Positions 27,423-38,628 of a stretch of 64,000 nt of DNA are shown piece by piece. The DNA comes from Rotaria socialis (Eukaryota > Rotifera > Eurotatoria > Philodinida > Philodinidae). The notes beneath the pieces are model-generated. The model saw nothing but the letters and a program-made list of their open reading frames with translations, was not told the origin of the DNA and did not search any database. The stretch spans positions 24,266 to 88,265 of the forward strand of contig CAJNYU010000419.1 in the NCBI GenBank assembly GCA_905331475.1, in the 5' to 3' direction. A program made the position numbers and the translations under genes. Every line of letters begins with the position of its first letter. Position 1 is the stretch's first letter.

Positions 27423-27932
27423 GGATGAAGAGAAATCTATTTGTCTAAAAAGCAAATCTGGCAAAACAGGCAAATGATCAATCGAATGTATATGTATATA
27501 TGCAAGTAATATTACAGTTTCATTTAGAAAACGATTGTATACATCAATATATTAGTTATTATCCTAAAATAGTCGATCAAGCTAAGGAAGAAAGAAGAAG
27601 ACGAACAGAGAAAAATCGATGGAAACGAGAACGAATACCAAAGAACCTAACCCAAATAGGAATAAGAAAGAATATTGTATTATTATCCCGTATAGTTGTT
27701 TTCTGGCTTATCAACTATATAATGTCAACAGAGCGAGCAAGAAATCAATTGAATAAAAGCTCTTCGTATGAGATAGGTTTTTGCGACCGTATTTATTATT
27801 TACACATATGCACGCAATGTCAATCATAAGTCGAAGCGAATCCAATGATTACAACCAGATAATGAAATGAAATACTACGATTTCTTACGATAGATTCTTT
27901 TTGACTATAAAAACAGTGATGTACAGATGTAG

Positions 27933-27953
27933 ATATATATATATATATATATA
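27933..27953. repeat. (AT)n microsatellite
   Basis: About ten AT units in the intergenic region 5' of rapsyn. Confidence 0.85.
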
Positions 27954-28856
27954 CAACAGCAACAAAAAAAGAAACTCTTTTCTCGAATAGCTAATAACTA
28001 TAGTTGATCAATACATTTATGCCCATTCATCAAAGAGATTATTTGATCTTTCGCTATTCTTGAGGGAATTCGACTCTTGTATTAAAATACCAACAATAAC
28101 ATACTGTGCCTGGTACGATAAGTGTCATAGTCATACAGAAGCAATTATATCGATGAACGAAACGTGCTGTTGGATACATCATGAAAACAGATTTTTCAAA
28201 TTTATAATAAAAGCATACTTTTGAATTAAGACGTTAATGTCTAACAGTGAAAATTCTACTTCGACGCGCATACGTTCCTTTCAATTATTTATTTAAACTA
28301 ATTTCCTGTTTTTTTTCAACGTGTGCTCATTTTGTTTTTCTACTCTTAATATCACTTACTTCTCGTTTGGTGTTTTTTTTGGTACTGTCAAATGTTACTC
28401 AGAGAAGTCAATTTTCTTCCATCTACTGTCATCGAAGATTTTTCTACTATGACATTCGTCGTTTGCAAACTTCTTGATTTTCTTTCTCCTATTGTTTTTT
28501 TTTCTGAGAAAATAGAAAAACATAAATCAACGTTGTACTCATTTTGCCTCTTAGTCAACTATTAGATCGAACATATAAGATTTATTACTTGCAATTAAAC
28601 ACAAGAAACTTATGTGCTGAATAAAAAAAAAAAGAAAAAAAAATTGATGCTTATGTCGAGCAACTGTCGATTTTCATCAAATAGTCAAAAAACAGATTTT
28701 AGATATATGACAGAATAAGACGAATGATATCATTTTTTTTTCGAACAATATTCATTTGTTTTAGCACTATTACTATTATTTTAAAGACAATAACAAGCAA
28801 GAAAACAGGCACCAAAAGAAGGGAATGTCAGCATAAGAGTAATGACAATAGAAACC

Positions 28857-28888
<32 letters not shown>
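28857..28888. repeat. (CAA)n microsatellite
   Basis: About ten CAA/ACA units. They would read as polyQ in one frame, but no gene surrounds them. Confidence 0.85.
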
Positions 28889-29645
28889 ATTTATAATAAA
28901 GATATGCACTATCGACTGTGTCTGCGTATGTGTAATAATTGATTGACGTTCAAATTGTCTGTTATCAATCGATCGAAACTTATTGGGTTTCTCTTATTTT
29001 TATCCAATAATAAAGAAAACTCTTTTTCTTTTGTCTAGCTCAAGTGATTGCAAGTGTTATATAAGCTGTGTAAATATTAATATGTTAACTAGATATATTT
29101 CGATTAAAAGAATGTGACCTTATGTATTATATGTATTCTGGTATATCTATGATTGCAGAAGTTTGTCGATGTTCGTGTACATATCTTTTATAAGTATCAA
29201 ATACTTCTTGTTGTTGTTCCTGTCTAGAGAAGAATTCGATGCACTGAACCAAATAATTGAAAAACACGGATTCTTCATAGTCAGTAATATATCTATACAT
29301 GTATTAGTATGGATCCTTAGGCGAAAAGAAACAAGCGTATTACTTATAACGGACCTTGTCGCTATCTAGTGTCATAAATTGATATTGCTTTTTAATGCAA
29401 TGGGTAATTTATTAAAGGTTAGACGTAACCGAGATTGATCTACAGCTATTTAACATCGGCAATCTATACCCTGTCTCATTACAAGATTGATGATTTATTA
29501 TAAAATTTTTCATATTTACACAAATATAATTTATAAACAAAAAAAAAACGATTTTCTTTCTGGTAATCAAATTAGTAACATTCTAAAGAATTTGGATAAT
29601 TGACCAAGCATCATTTTTAGTTGGGCAATTATTCGCTATATGGAT

Positions 29646-30354
29646 CAGAGCTCTGCGTGGGATGTCCCATGGAACGGGATGGGACGAACATTTTTAGAAA
29701 ATTTTAAGCAGACAAGAAAGAATCAAAATCTCTTTCGATATGATTCTATGATGTGCATACTATCTCTATCCATTAAAATTAAGATCGTTGTCTTAGATGA
29801 TTTTTAAAAGCTTAGATTCGATCAGATCAGTGTGTCCAGCCGTTAACACGATAACTCTTGAAAGCCTCATCCGATTGTCATGAAATTTTGTACACATAAT
29901 GATCTCATTAATATCTCAGTCGAGTTCGAAGATGAGAAGGCTCCGTCACGAAATGGCTGAGTTATCGCAAAGATTTTCAGCATNNNNNNNNNNCCCCCCC
30001 CCCCCCCCCCCCCCCACCGGGATCTTTTCAAAAAAGAAAATTTTTTTTCTTAGAATTATTCACAACATATATAAATCGACTCAGTTTTTGCAGTACACAT
30101 AACAATCGGATGCGAATCCAATGTTTCCTCATTTATTTAAAAATAGTATTGGTAAATTGAACAACATATACCGAAAATGTTTTAAAATAGAAGAATCAAA
30201 TTTGAAAGCGGTCACTTACGTCAATAAATATAATTTTAATGGATCAAGATAGTAAACATATAATAGAATCACGTCGAAAGAGACTTCGATTCATTCTTGT
30301 CTGCTACAAATTTTCTAAAAGTGTTCGTCCCATCCCGTCACACGCAGAGCTCTG
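29646..30354. mobile_element. Non-autonomous hAT-like element with long TIRs and 8-bp TSD
   Basis: The ends are inverted copies over about 130 bp, both starting CAGAGCTCTGCGTG and sharing GGGATGGGACGAACA and TTTTAGAAAATTT. The left copy has an 11-base insertion (TGTCCCATGGA) relative to the right. Both sides are flanked by the same 8 bp ATATGGAT (29638-29645 and 30355-30362), a target-site duplication of hAT size. CAG-starting TIRs also fit hAT. There is no transposase frame. The interior holds a 10-N assembly gap (29984-29993) followed by 22 C residues. Confidence 0.85.
29984..30015. other. Assembly gap and poly-C run
   Basis: Ten N at 29984-29993 followed by 22 consecutive C (29994-30015), in an otherwise AT-rich element. 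Probably a sequencing or assembly stall at a homopolymer; the true length is unknown. Confidence 0.9.
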
Positions 30355-30362
30355 ATATGGAT

Positions 30363-31207
30363 CTTTTAATTCTTAAATCTTGTACTAATTTATACGATTC
30401 AAAAACAAAAGAAGTTTGAATATAAGTTAATTTGTCATGCGTGCGGGTTAACAAAAAAATGATTTCTCGATAATGTCGCACAGCCAGATAAACATTAGAA
30501 AAATTGTTCTATTTTTGACATTCTTCTCATTGAGACATGCAAACCAGTGTAAACCTCTGTTCTTTACTGTAACATGCACGAGTGCCTCTTCTGAGATTTT
30601 TGACGAATGAAAACATTTGCCATTCTGCCACTTGCGATGCCAGAAACGTACACCCCATTTATTATAATTTATAAAATGAGTGCAAGAATAATTTTCTTTT
30701 TACATACTCTAGGCCTAGAAGAAAGAGAAAAAAGAACACTAGTTAGTCATAACTCTTTCTTTCTCTATTTCTTTTTTATGACTGAACTTTCAACGACTAC
30801 CGAAGGTATAATTATTCTCATACCGTGTACGTACTAGTGCGACGGTTTCTCCGAATACACGTAATGTAAACGATTTATGAGTGTCAGCATAATAATCAGA
30901 TTTTTATTGCTTCACATTCCGGTTGCATTTTTTTCTATTTGTTCTAAAACATTTACGTTATACGCACTCTATAAATAGCAGAAAATAGTACAATAAATTA
31001 ATATAGAAACAGTAAACAGTTCTTATCTTTCTTTCTTTTTTTCAGGCACCTGTGATTCAACTTTTCTTTTCATTATAGATAGCCGACTGTGATCGTGATT
31101 TTGAACTGCAGAAAAAAAGGAATCAGTATAGGTGCAGCAGGCATTAAAAGAAAATCAAAGTTTGCTTTCATTTACAAAAGAAAGGTTAACATTTCACGCG
31201 CTATACA
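30363..31207. other. Leader region of the cysteine-rich peptide gene
   Basis: No family-recognisable frame. It includes pyrimidine tracts ending in AG near 31045 and 31078 that could serve a 5'-UTR intron. Probably promoter and leader of the next gene. Confidence 0.4.
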
Positions 31208-31622
31208 ATGCATCGACTGTTCTTTTTGAATGTAATATTCTCTGTACTGTGTATTAATATTTTACTCCAGAAAACCGATGCCGCTAAACTGCGAACTTAT
31301 AGTAACTTTTGAATATTTTATTTATTAACAAAACAAAAATGCGCTTATTTTTCATCTAGCTACTGGTATTACAGATATCGTACGAACAGCTTTTAAACGT
31401 GGTGTAAATCGTTTTATAAATCGTCAAACATCGTACGATTCCGATGTATTTCATTATACTCTATTGCAGCAAAAGCGCGGTTCCGACGGACTTTTCGCAG
31501 GTGAAGCCTGTCGACTATCGCCAACAATATGTTCGCATGACGAACAATGTTGTACAGGCCGATGTTTATGTCGTCGATGGACAACAACAGGTGAACAACG
31601 ATGCATAAGAAAATGTTTCTAA
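31208..31622 (+). CDS. Small secreted eight-cysteine propeptide (cystine-knot-like)
   Basis: Two exons (31208-31301, 31360-31622) encode 118 aa. Residues 1-26 form a signal peptide: basic start, hydrophobic core LFFLNVIFSVLCINILL, then TDA-A as a plausible cleavage site. A propeptide follows with a KR pair at 44-45 and a second KR at 70-71 (QQKR|GSDG). Cleavage there would release a 47-residue peptide carrying all eight mature cysteines at 82, 89, 95, 96, 100, 102, 113 and 117, spaced C-x6-C-x5-CC-x3-C-x-C-x10-C-x3-C. The central CC and overall order resemble inhibitor-cystine-knot or related secreted mini-proteins. I do not recognise a specific family; a hormone, antimicrobial or other bioactive peptide are all possible. 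The 58-bp intron keeps frame, and the exon sum is a multiple of three. Confidence 0.75.
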
Positions 31623-31718
31623 ATCAAAAAAAAAAGAATTTTTTTCACGATCACTATGGCAGCATACTTCAAATAATTTCTAAGATCGTTTGTTATTTTA
31701 ACTCTTTCTCTATTCAAA

Positions 31719-32354
31719 ATGTCTAAAGGACCTGATTCATTGTATATACCTTACTGCACAAAAAATCTTTATTCTCATTTCAAACTTAACTCGACTCCAG
31801 ATGAATTACATCGGCTAAAACAATATTTGTTCTATCAAAAAAAACTTGCCGTTTATTTAATTAAACAACACCGTTCAGTAATATCGGAATTTAATCGTCA
31901 AGGTTTTCGATTTTGTCACAAATTATGTATAGATAAAAAAACATTTGATATTTATGGATTTTCACCATTACGTTCAAACCCAAATTTATTTCTAATCAAT
32001 GAAAAGCAATTCAATCGAATATTAAATTCATTGGATATCGAACAGAATCATTTGCATCTTATCAAACAAAATGAAACACATTCAATCGTGAAATCTGATC
32101 CATCGTTTAGTTCAATCGATAACAGTGATTCACAATTGAAAACACTTGATAAAAATCCGCTCAAATTAAATCGATGTTCTTCATTAATTGCCAGCGGACA
32201 TGGAATATCAAAGGCAATAACTTCATTGATGAATAACGATACAAAACAATCGAACTTGGATTTAATTTATCAAGATGTTAGTCTCTCAAAAAAATGTGAA
32301 AAATTTTTCAATAGATCTTTGTTTCACCGTACGCACCCTAACGACTGCAGATAA
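31719..32354 (+). CDS. Unrecognised 211-aa protein
   Basis: Single-exon frame beginning 97 bp after the cysteine-rich peptide gene, same strand. It starts MSKGPDSLYIPYCTKNLYSH; a helical Lys/Gln-rich stretch (LKQYLFYQKKLAVYLIKQH) is followed by RQGFRFCHKLCIDKKTFDIYG and a Ser/Asn/Asp-rich C-terminal half. There is no signal peptide, membrane segment or known domain that I can see. Residue composition is protein-like (balanced hydrophobics, not a translation of simple repeats), which is why I list it. Intracellular location is inferred from the lack of targeting signals. It might share a transcript with the upstream gene given the short spacing, but that is speculation. Confidence 0.6.
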   Translation: MSKGPDSLYIPYCTKNLYSHFKLNSTPDELHRLKQYLFYQKKLAVYLIKQHRSVISEFNRQGFRFCHKLCIDKKTFDIYGFSPLRSNPNLFLINEKQFNRILNSLDIEQNHLHLIKQNETHSIVKSDPSFSSIDNSDSQLKTLDKNPLKLNRCSSLIASGHGISKAITSLMNNDTKQSNLDLIYQDVSLSKKCEKFFNRSLFHRTHPNDCR

Positions 32355-34221
32355 AAAAAAATATCTCATCAGTAATCGTAATGAAAATATTGCCAACTAT
32401 CCTTTTTTTCTTTTTTTTTATAATAATTTTCATGAAGGTTTATTTGTAGAAACGAAGCTTTTTTAAATATTCTTAGTATAATATAACATAAAATTCAAGT
32501 GTTTTGTTACAATGAATGTTTCAATTGCTATATAAGACGATCGTGCGAAAGAAAATTTTAATAGTTCAAATTTCTATTCTCTTTTTGATTTGACCTACTT
32601 TCTGCGCGCCTCTGAAAAATTAATATGAAATAAACGTCATCGAATCATTTCGAAGTCGAGCTAGGCAATTTATGAGAAAAATAAAGAGTCTACTCCGCAA
32701 GAAATTTGTAATAAAAACTTTTATGCCCAGGAACATAAAAAGTATTGATGTCTATTTAAATCACTTAGAGTGTAACTTCCGTTTTTTTCCCTCTAATGCC
32801 CGCCTGGACGTATGTATAGTCTGACTGGTTATCTTCGTCATTCAAATAATTAATGATACGTAAATCTTTAGTATTGACAGCCAATATAAATTGTTGTTCT
32901 AAAGATGTGCGCATCGCGTTGAATAACAAATTAATCTATTTGGCCTCAAGAGATAAAGTGTTCAATTTGAATGACAATAGATAATGAAAAATTACAAATC
33001 GAATGCCTCTCATTGACAAGCACCTATTCTGTTTAATCTTCTTCTCTAAAAAAACGCCTATTGATTTTTGCTGACATCAAAAACACAAAGAAAAGCATGT
33101 GGGCAATCAATCGAATCATTCGTTATTGTTCATACATACATTAACTTTCTTAGAAAAATAGCAATGAAATTTTTCCTATTCATTAATTCATTTTGTATAA
33201 AATATTAAACTTTTCTCTTTTTTGTTTCTTGTTGCTGTGCGTTCAATTGCTTTGGACTATTTAGACAATGATCAATAGCCATTGAAATAGTCCCAAAACA
33301 GATGATGCCCAAGAGTTCTCCTCCTCACTTTCAATCATTCAACTGTCAACAGGTCTACTGACAATTCATTATTCACCTCCATTTTTTCCCTCTTTCTATT
33401 GTCGTTTAATCAATCTTATTTCATTTCTCTTTTTTTAATTACTTTTCTATATAGTTCATTTCACAATTCATCGATTTACTATATGTATAGTCTTTTTTAC
33501 ATGTCCGTCATCATCATCAACTTAAATTACATCGATTTTGCTACTAATATACATGTTTTCTAGGAGTGTGAAATCATTCATTGGCGCAATGAACATATAT
33601 ACACATGCAGAGACACAACAAGGAGAAGAAAAAAAAGTAGTCGAATTTTTTTGTGTTGTCCATTCCCGGTGCCATATGTACACATGCTCATGATCACGAC
33701 GCGAACGAGAGATTAAACATAGACATTCATACAGACAAGCGTTTTTTTTTATGTTGCTCCCTTCAATGCCTGCAAGCTGTCTTACATTAGTCTATCATTT
33801 ATAAGCTTTTTATAAATAGATGGATGGAAACGTTCAATGTGTATTAGCCGTCTAAACGTATGTAGACTTGTGTTTGTTGTTTTTTCGTCATTACGAGATG
33901 GAAAAAGGTCAGTTGCCCGACGAACCATGGAAATTAAACAATAATAATATCCTTTTCATTGTATTGTCGATTGTTCTGTTCTTTAACAATCGATTTTGTC
34001 AGACTATAGCTTAGCGTACGAATAGTATATGGTTAAATTCAAGTGGAGAGAATTGCTCGTATGATTGTTTGAATGTTGTGTGTGCATGCATGCATGCGTT
34101 CATAGTATGTATATAGAATACATAGACAAAAATCGATTGAATGAACATTGTTATTATTATCAGCTTTCGGCGATGTAAGAAATACTTTCTTTATTTATCG
34201 TTTATTTTATTTCAGAAAGAA
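32355..34221. other. 1.9 kb intergenic region
   Basis: AT-rich, no coding frame recognised. A TGCATGCATGCATGCG run occurs near 34083. A TTTATTTCAG acceptor (ending 34215) sits 6 bp before the next start codon. Confidence 0.5.
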
Positions 34222-35199
34222 ATGATTTACATACACATATATGTCCTTGTTATGGGACTGAGCCTAACTCAAGCATCGACTAAGATCGTTTATTTGGAAA
34301 ATTGTACATATTCCATAGATCTCTATAAACAATATTTAAATCTAATTGGCTCATCCAATGATTCTCGTACATTACATATTCAAGCTGTGTATTCTTTATC
34401 GTCAAATAAATCGTCGATACCTGGTCATATTAACAATTATTCGTCGCATTCAGTAGCTGTAATACCATTTTTTGTGCAATGCCAATCATCGAAAAATATC
34501 TCCGCGCAAACCTATCTTCCGTTTACACAATGTTCATCAACAGTAACAAATTTTTATCTCAAGAAAAATTTCGAATCAACAAGAACAAATCTAAATTTAC
34601 GAACAATACTGTCGATGAATAATGTTCCAGTAATTTACATGGGCGAATATCATCTTATATTATCCAATTGTTCATTTAAACTTCATTCAACAATTTATAA
34701 ATTAAAACCAAATGAAATCTTTTCATTTCGTATTGAGTATGAAAGTTCAACATTATCCGATTGTTCTTCGTGTAATCGACGCACATCGATTTGTTATGAA
34801 AAAACATGTCAATGTCGATCGGGCACCAAACCTGTAAGACTTCAACAAGATAAACAATATTGTATTGATATAACAAAAAATTGTACAATCGATTCTCAAC
34901 GTTGTTTATATTCGAAAGCATTAGCTGTTAATCATTTCAATGAATTACTATGCATATTGATTGTATTAATAAGTTTTGTTTTTATTGTCCTTTTATCGTT
35001 GACATGGTATTTATTTCGCAATCCAAAACGTAGTGAAAAAGATGCCTATTCGAATCAATCGATTTTTATTATTGACAAAGATGAATACACGCCATCAACA
35101 TTGTCGTCAATGGATTCAAGAAAATTGAAAATTGAAAATGAATATCCGAAAATAATCGGAGAAACAAATGATGGTGAAATTCTTTTTATTTTAGCTTAA
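34222..35199 (+). CDS. Single-pass (type I) membrane protein with cysteine-rich module
   Basis: 325 aa in one exon from the ATG at 34222; the frame stays open 27 codons upstream, but a TTTATTTCAG acceptor ends 6 bp before this ATG and the resulting N-terminus MIYIHIYVLVMGLSLTQAS is a clean signal peptide. The ectodomain (about 20-265) has many N-glycosylation sequons (NCT, NDS, NKS, NYS, NIS, NCS, NCT) and a Cys-rich EGF-like block before the membrane (CSSCNRRTSICYEKTCQC). A transmembrane helix, ILIVLISFVFIVLLSLTWYL, is followed by a 60-residue acidic/Ser-rich cytosolic tail ending EILFILA. Topology suggests a cell-surface receptor or adhesion protein. I recognise no family. Confidence 0.7.
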   Translation: MIYIHIYVLVMGLSLTQASTKIVYLENCTYSIDLYKQYLNLIGSSNDSRTLHIQAVYSLSSNKSSIPGHINNYSSHSVAVIPFFVQCQSSKNISAQTYLPFTQCSSTVTNFYLKKNFESTRTNLNLRTILSMNNVPVIYMGEYHLILSNCSFKLHSTIYKLKPNEIFSFRIEYESSTLSDCSSCNRRTSICYEKTCQCRSGTKPVRLQQDKQYCIDITKNCTIDSQRCLYSKALAVNHFNELLCILIVLISFVFIVLLSLTWYLFRNPKRSEKDAYSNQSIFIIDKDEYTPSTLSSMDSRKLKIENEYPKIIGETNDGEILFILA

Positions 35200-35700
35200 A
35201 GCTTTTTGTTCTGTTTTAAATACTTACTAGTCATTCATTTAATTATTAATAAATATCAAGTTTTTTTTCTCTTTTACTATTATTGTTGAAGAATAACATT
35301 TTCAGTGCGAAGACAAAATATCTGTTGATGTTTTCAAAAGCAATATTGTGGTGGTCGTACGAACTACGAAGAAGAAAGTAAATGATTTGATTCTATTTAA
35401 TAGTAGCGTCCTCTAGTGCTCTGAATACGATTTCATTTCATATTTGGGATGCGAGTTTCTTTCAAGGTGAGTTTATTGCTTTCCTATTGGCCAATTAATT
35501 TAGCCAATAAAGATTTACATTTAAATACCAGCTGATCCTGTTTCATTTATTTGACGGTGTTATTTATCTATACATTTATTTATGTTAATATACTAGATTT
35601 CAACAATGAATAGTGCGGGTTAGAAGAACCAATGCATTAATGATGATTTAAAAGAAAACGTTTTTTTAAATATATTTTAGCTCTTAGTTTAGCCGCGTCC
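35200..35700. other. Spacer before ATG4
   Basis: 3' flank of the membrane-protein gene and leader of ATG4, with a TATTTTAG acceptor-like site about 20 bp before the ATG4 start. No gene seen. Confidence 0.4.
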
Positions 35701-37834
35701 ATGTTCGAAGGAAACAATTCTGATATGGATAATTTACCTGATACAGAAACTATTCTTCATATCCTTGGAATTGAGTACAAAACTCCTAATGGTAAATAAT
35801 AAAAACAATGTTTTTTTCTTATTATTATTCATGCATTAAAATAGATTCATACGCAATACTTGATGATATCGCTAGTAAATTTTGGTTTACATATCGAACT
35901 GGATTTGCACCGATTGGTGAGTTCAATTCTAACAAAAATATTTATTCAAACATCTATCATTTTACACTCAGGTGGTCCATCAGGTCCAACTAAAGATACG
36001 GGATGGGGTTGTATGATGCGCTGTGGTCAAATGATGTTAGCTGAAGGTTATGTAAGATTTTTTCTACCAGCAGGAAGATGTATGTCAAACTAAAAACTAA
36101 CGTATCTCAAGTTATTAATTCATTTCATTGTAATAGATTTTCGATGGCGTCCACCTGTGGTTGATGCAAGCTATTGGGATATACTGAATATGTTTATTGA
36201 TAAACGTCATTCATCATATTCCATTCAGCAAATAGGTTTGTAGAAATAAGCAATGATTGAAATGAATTCGTTTCAAAATCAATAATATTATTTATTCTAG
36301 TACAAATGGGCAATTCTGAAGGTAAAGAAATCGGACAATGGTTCGGTCCCAACACCATTGCTCAAGTGCTTAGGTAAAGATTCGCAAGCAATGACTGATA
36401 AATTAATTATGCATTTGCAGGCGTATTGCTTCTAATGAATTCGAAAGACCAATTAATGTACATGTTGCAATGGATAATACACTTGTACTTGATGAAATAC
36501 GTTAGTTTTATTTTAGAACAAATTCATAAGAGATTATTATTATAATGTTTTTTTTTCAGGTAAACTATTCCAAACTCATTCAAAAGCTCGTAAAACAACA
36601 AAAAATTCGAATGATAAACCAGCAGGCTGGAAACCATTAATCATAATTATTCCATTACGATTAGGTTTGACGAGTGTTAATACGGAGTATATTGATCAAC
36701 TGAAGGTATTGAACTCAGCGGGATAGAAATCGTAATTGTGAAGATAGCAATGCATGTTCCTTTATTCAACAGCTTTTTGCCATAGATTGCAAAACAGTAT
36801 TAGTTGATATCAAGAGAGAAAATAAATCCTCAACCGTATGTTTTTCTGTCATCCTTGGGCATTCTTGCAAACGGCATATGAATAGAGAGTATATTCGCTT
36901 TTTCATCATAAGAATTGATCTCAAGAACATATGAAGACGATTAAAAGAACAAGTACGAGAAAAGCAAATTAATAAAATATTACGAATAGTAGAGTATGTG
37001 TTAGTTAAATATGAGATTTTTGGGTGATTAGGTTAATATATTCTCTCATTGGGTCTAAAACCCTCTATCTACATAATTGGATATTCTATGGTTTTATACG
37101 TATTATTGATTAGAATATAAAGCAAGCGACATGACCTCTAAAAACAAATCTAGGCGTCGGCCAGATTAACTTCAATGAACTCTTAACAACCAGCTAAAAG
37201 GCAATTTAATGCATATGTTGTTTTCTTCTTTAAGCTTTGCTTTCGATTGCCCCAAACACTTGGTTGTATAGGTGGTAAACCAAGCCATGCGCATTATTTC
37301 ATCGGCTATTCAGGTAGTGAAAAAGAACTTTTTAAAATTTTTATCTGTATTTTAAAATTTAGAAACTGATGAACTTCTTTATCTTGATCCACATGTAACA
37401 CAGCCACATGTTGATACAACTTCAACTGCTGATGATATGTCTTACCATTGTGGTCGAATTAATAGAATGAAATTTTCCGGTCTTGACCCATCCCTTGCTT
37501 TGGTAATATTATTTTTGTGCAATTTACACTATTTTAACTGTGTTGTTTCATAGGGGTTTGCGTGTAAAACCGAAGCTGAATTTGAGGATTTAATAACAAA
37601 ATTAAAAAAAGTAAGGAGAAAAAATGAATATTTTGTTTTTAAGTTATCTCTATTTAGAATCTTCCGTCAAAGCCCATGTTTGAAATCTGTCAATCCAATC
37701 CTTTTGATATGCGTGGTCAAGAAGTAGCGCACCATGGCGGTAAGGATATTACAATAAGAAAAATAAAATCTTTGTATTTTTTTTTTCTTCTAGTTCTAAC
37801 ATTGGATTCTGACGATGATTTTGAAGTTGTATAA
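35701..37834 (+). CDS. ATG4: Autophagy cysteine protease ATG4
   Basis: Twelve exons: 35701-35791, 35845-35916, 35972-36079, 36137-36235, 36301-36373, 36421-36500, 36560-36705, 37235-37313, 37363-37502, 37554-37610, 37658-37739, 37794-37834; 355 aa. Peptidase C54: it trims the C-terminus of ATG8/LC3 proteins and later delipidates them. The catalytic cysteine is Cys68 in DTGWGCMMRCGQMM. The Asp-His pair is Asp258/His260 in YLDPH, after GGKPSHAHYFIGY. The QWFGPNTIAQVL segment is conserved. The C-terminus ends DDDFEVV, a likely LC3-interacting (LIR) motif as in ATG4B. Length fits ATG4A/B (about 395) with a slightly shorter N-terminus. One 529-bp intron (36706-37234); the rest are 47-60 bp. All catalytic residues are present. 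Confidence 0.94.
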
Positions 37835-38138
37835 TTTCGCATTTCTATATTGCATACATACATATGTGTTTCATTGTACAAATGAAAATCGCTTCAATAC
37901 ATATACATGTGTATTATAAAGCATTTTCCCTTTTTTTAAATAAAGATATTTTTTTCACATCATAAATTACTTATAATCAGGGTGTGGGCGTGCAGTAAAC
38001 GGATGCGGCAGAAATAGTGGTCACTTCGCATTTCGTTAATATCCCAATTAAATTTAAGTCAGTTTTGAGAAAGAAACTCGTGTAATGGAAACTGAGTCTA
38101 GCCTACCTATAACTTTGCTTTTCAAGCTGAAGATTTTT
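37835..38138. other. ATG4 3' flank with a short G-rich tract
   Basis: Contains an AATAAA signal (37939) and, at about 37979-37992, the telomere-like string GGGTGTGGGCGTG. No gene seen. Confidence 0.4.
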
Positions 38139-38628
38139 CTAACATTGCCAGTGTTCAAACATATCAACCAGAGATTTGCACTGTTGTTTGCATTGATTAG
38201 TAAAATACACACAATTCTGAAAGGTTTGTATATCGCATTCACGGTTGGTAGAAATTAAAGAATTAGCATAAATGTGATCAGCTGAGTCGTCCTTTTTCTC
38301 ATAGAAAACCATTGAAGCAGAAATAAAATAGCAGGTGTACGTCATATGCAGTAGCGGACAAAAGTTTTCCTCCACTAAGATCTCTGCACTTACACATACT
38401 GGAGACCTCAAAACCTTATGCATACATACTCCACCAAGAATGTAGATCAGAGACACTAGCACTATGACGTATGGTAATGGATAGTAGCCATTTATCCTTT
38501 GAATTTCATATCTTTGAAAAAGAAAGGCATTGTGGATCAGCCGACTCTGTATTGTTTAATGGTCCATTCTGGCTATCTATGCTGTTAATTTCATTCATGC
38601 TCATCAACCCTTTCTGAGCTGTGATCAT
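38139..38628 (-). pseudogene. Frameshifted single-pass membrane protein gene, family unknown
   Basis: On the minus strand an ATG at 38628 opens a frame (MITAQKGLMSMNEINSID... NGPLNNTESADPQCLSF) that meets a stop near 38515. A second frame overlaps it at a T-rich run and continues (QRYEIQRINGYYPLPYVIVL...) to a TAG at 38139-38141. Joined, they would describe a type II-like protein: short cytosolic N-terminus, a transmembrane helix VIVLVSLIYILGG and a cysteine-rich C-terminal domain (about nine Cys, ending FEHWQC). The shift sits in a homopolymer, so it may be a sequencing error and not a true lesion. I do not recognise the family; it could instead be two chance frames. Confidence 0.4.

Larger units (their letters stand above)
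27423..29637. other. Non-coding flank of rapsyn
   Basis: Contains an AT microsatellite (27933-27953) and a CAA repeat (28857-28888). Open frames here are low-complexity translations of T-rich DNA. It should include the rapsyn promoter. No gene recognised. Confidence 0.5.

Noticed and set aside
27423-27473. Upstream in-frame ATG extending rapsyn by 17 codons
   Set aside because: It would mask the MGQ myristoylation start conserved in the family.
28724-28942. PolyQ-containing 72-codon frame
   Set aside because: Glutamines come from the CAA microsatellite; flanks do not look coding.
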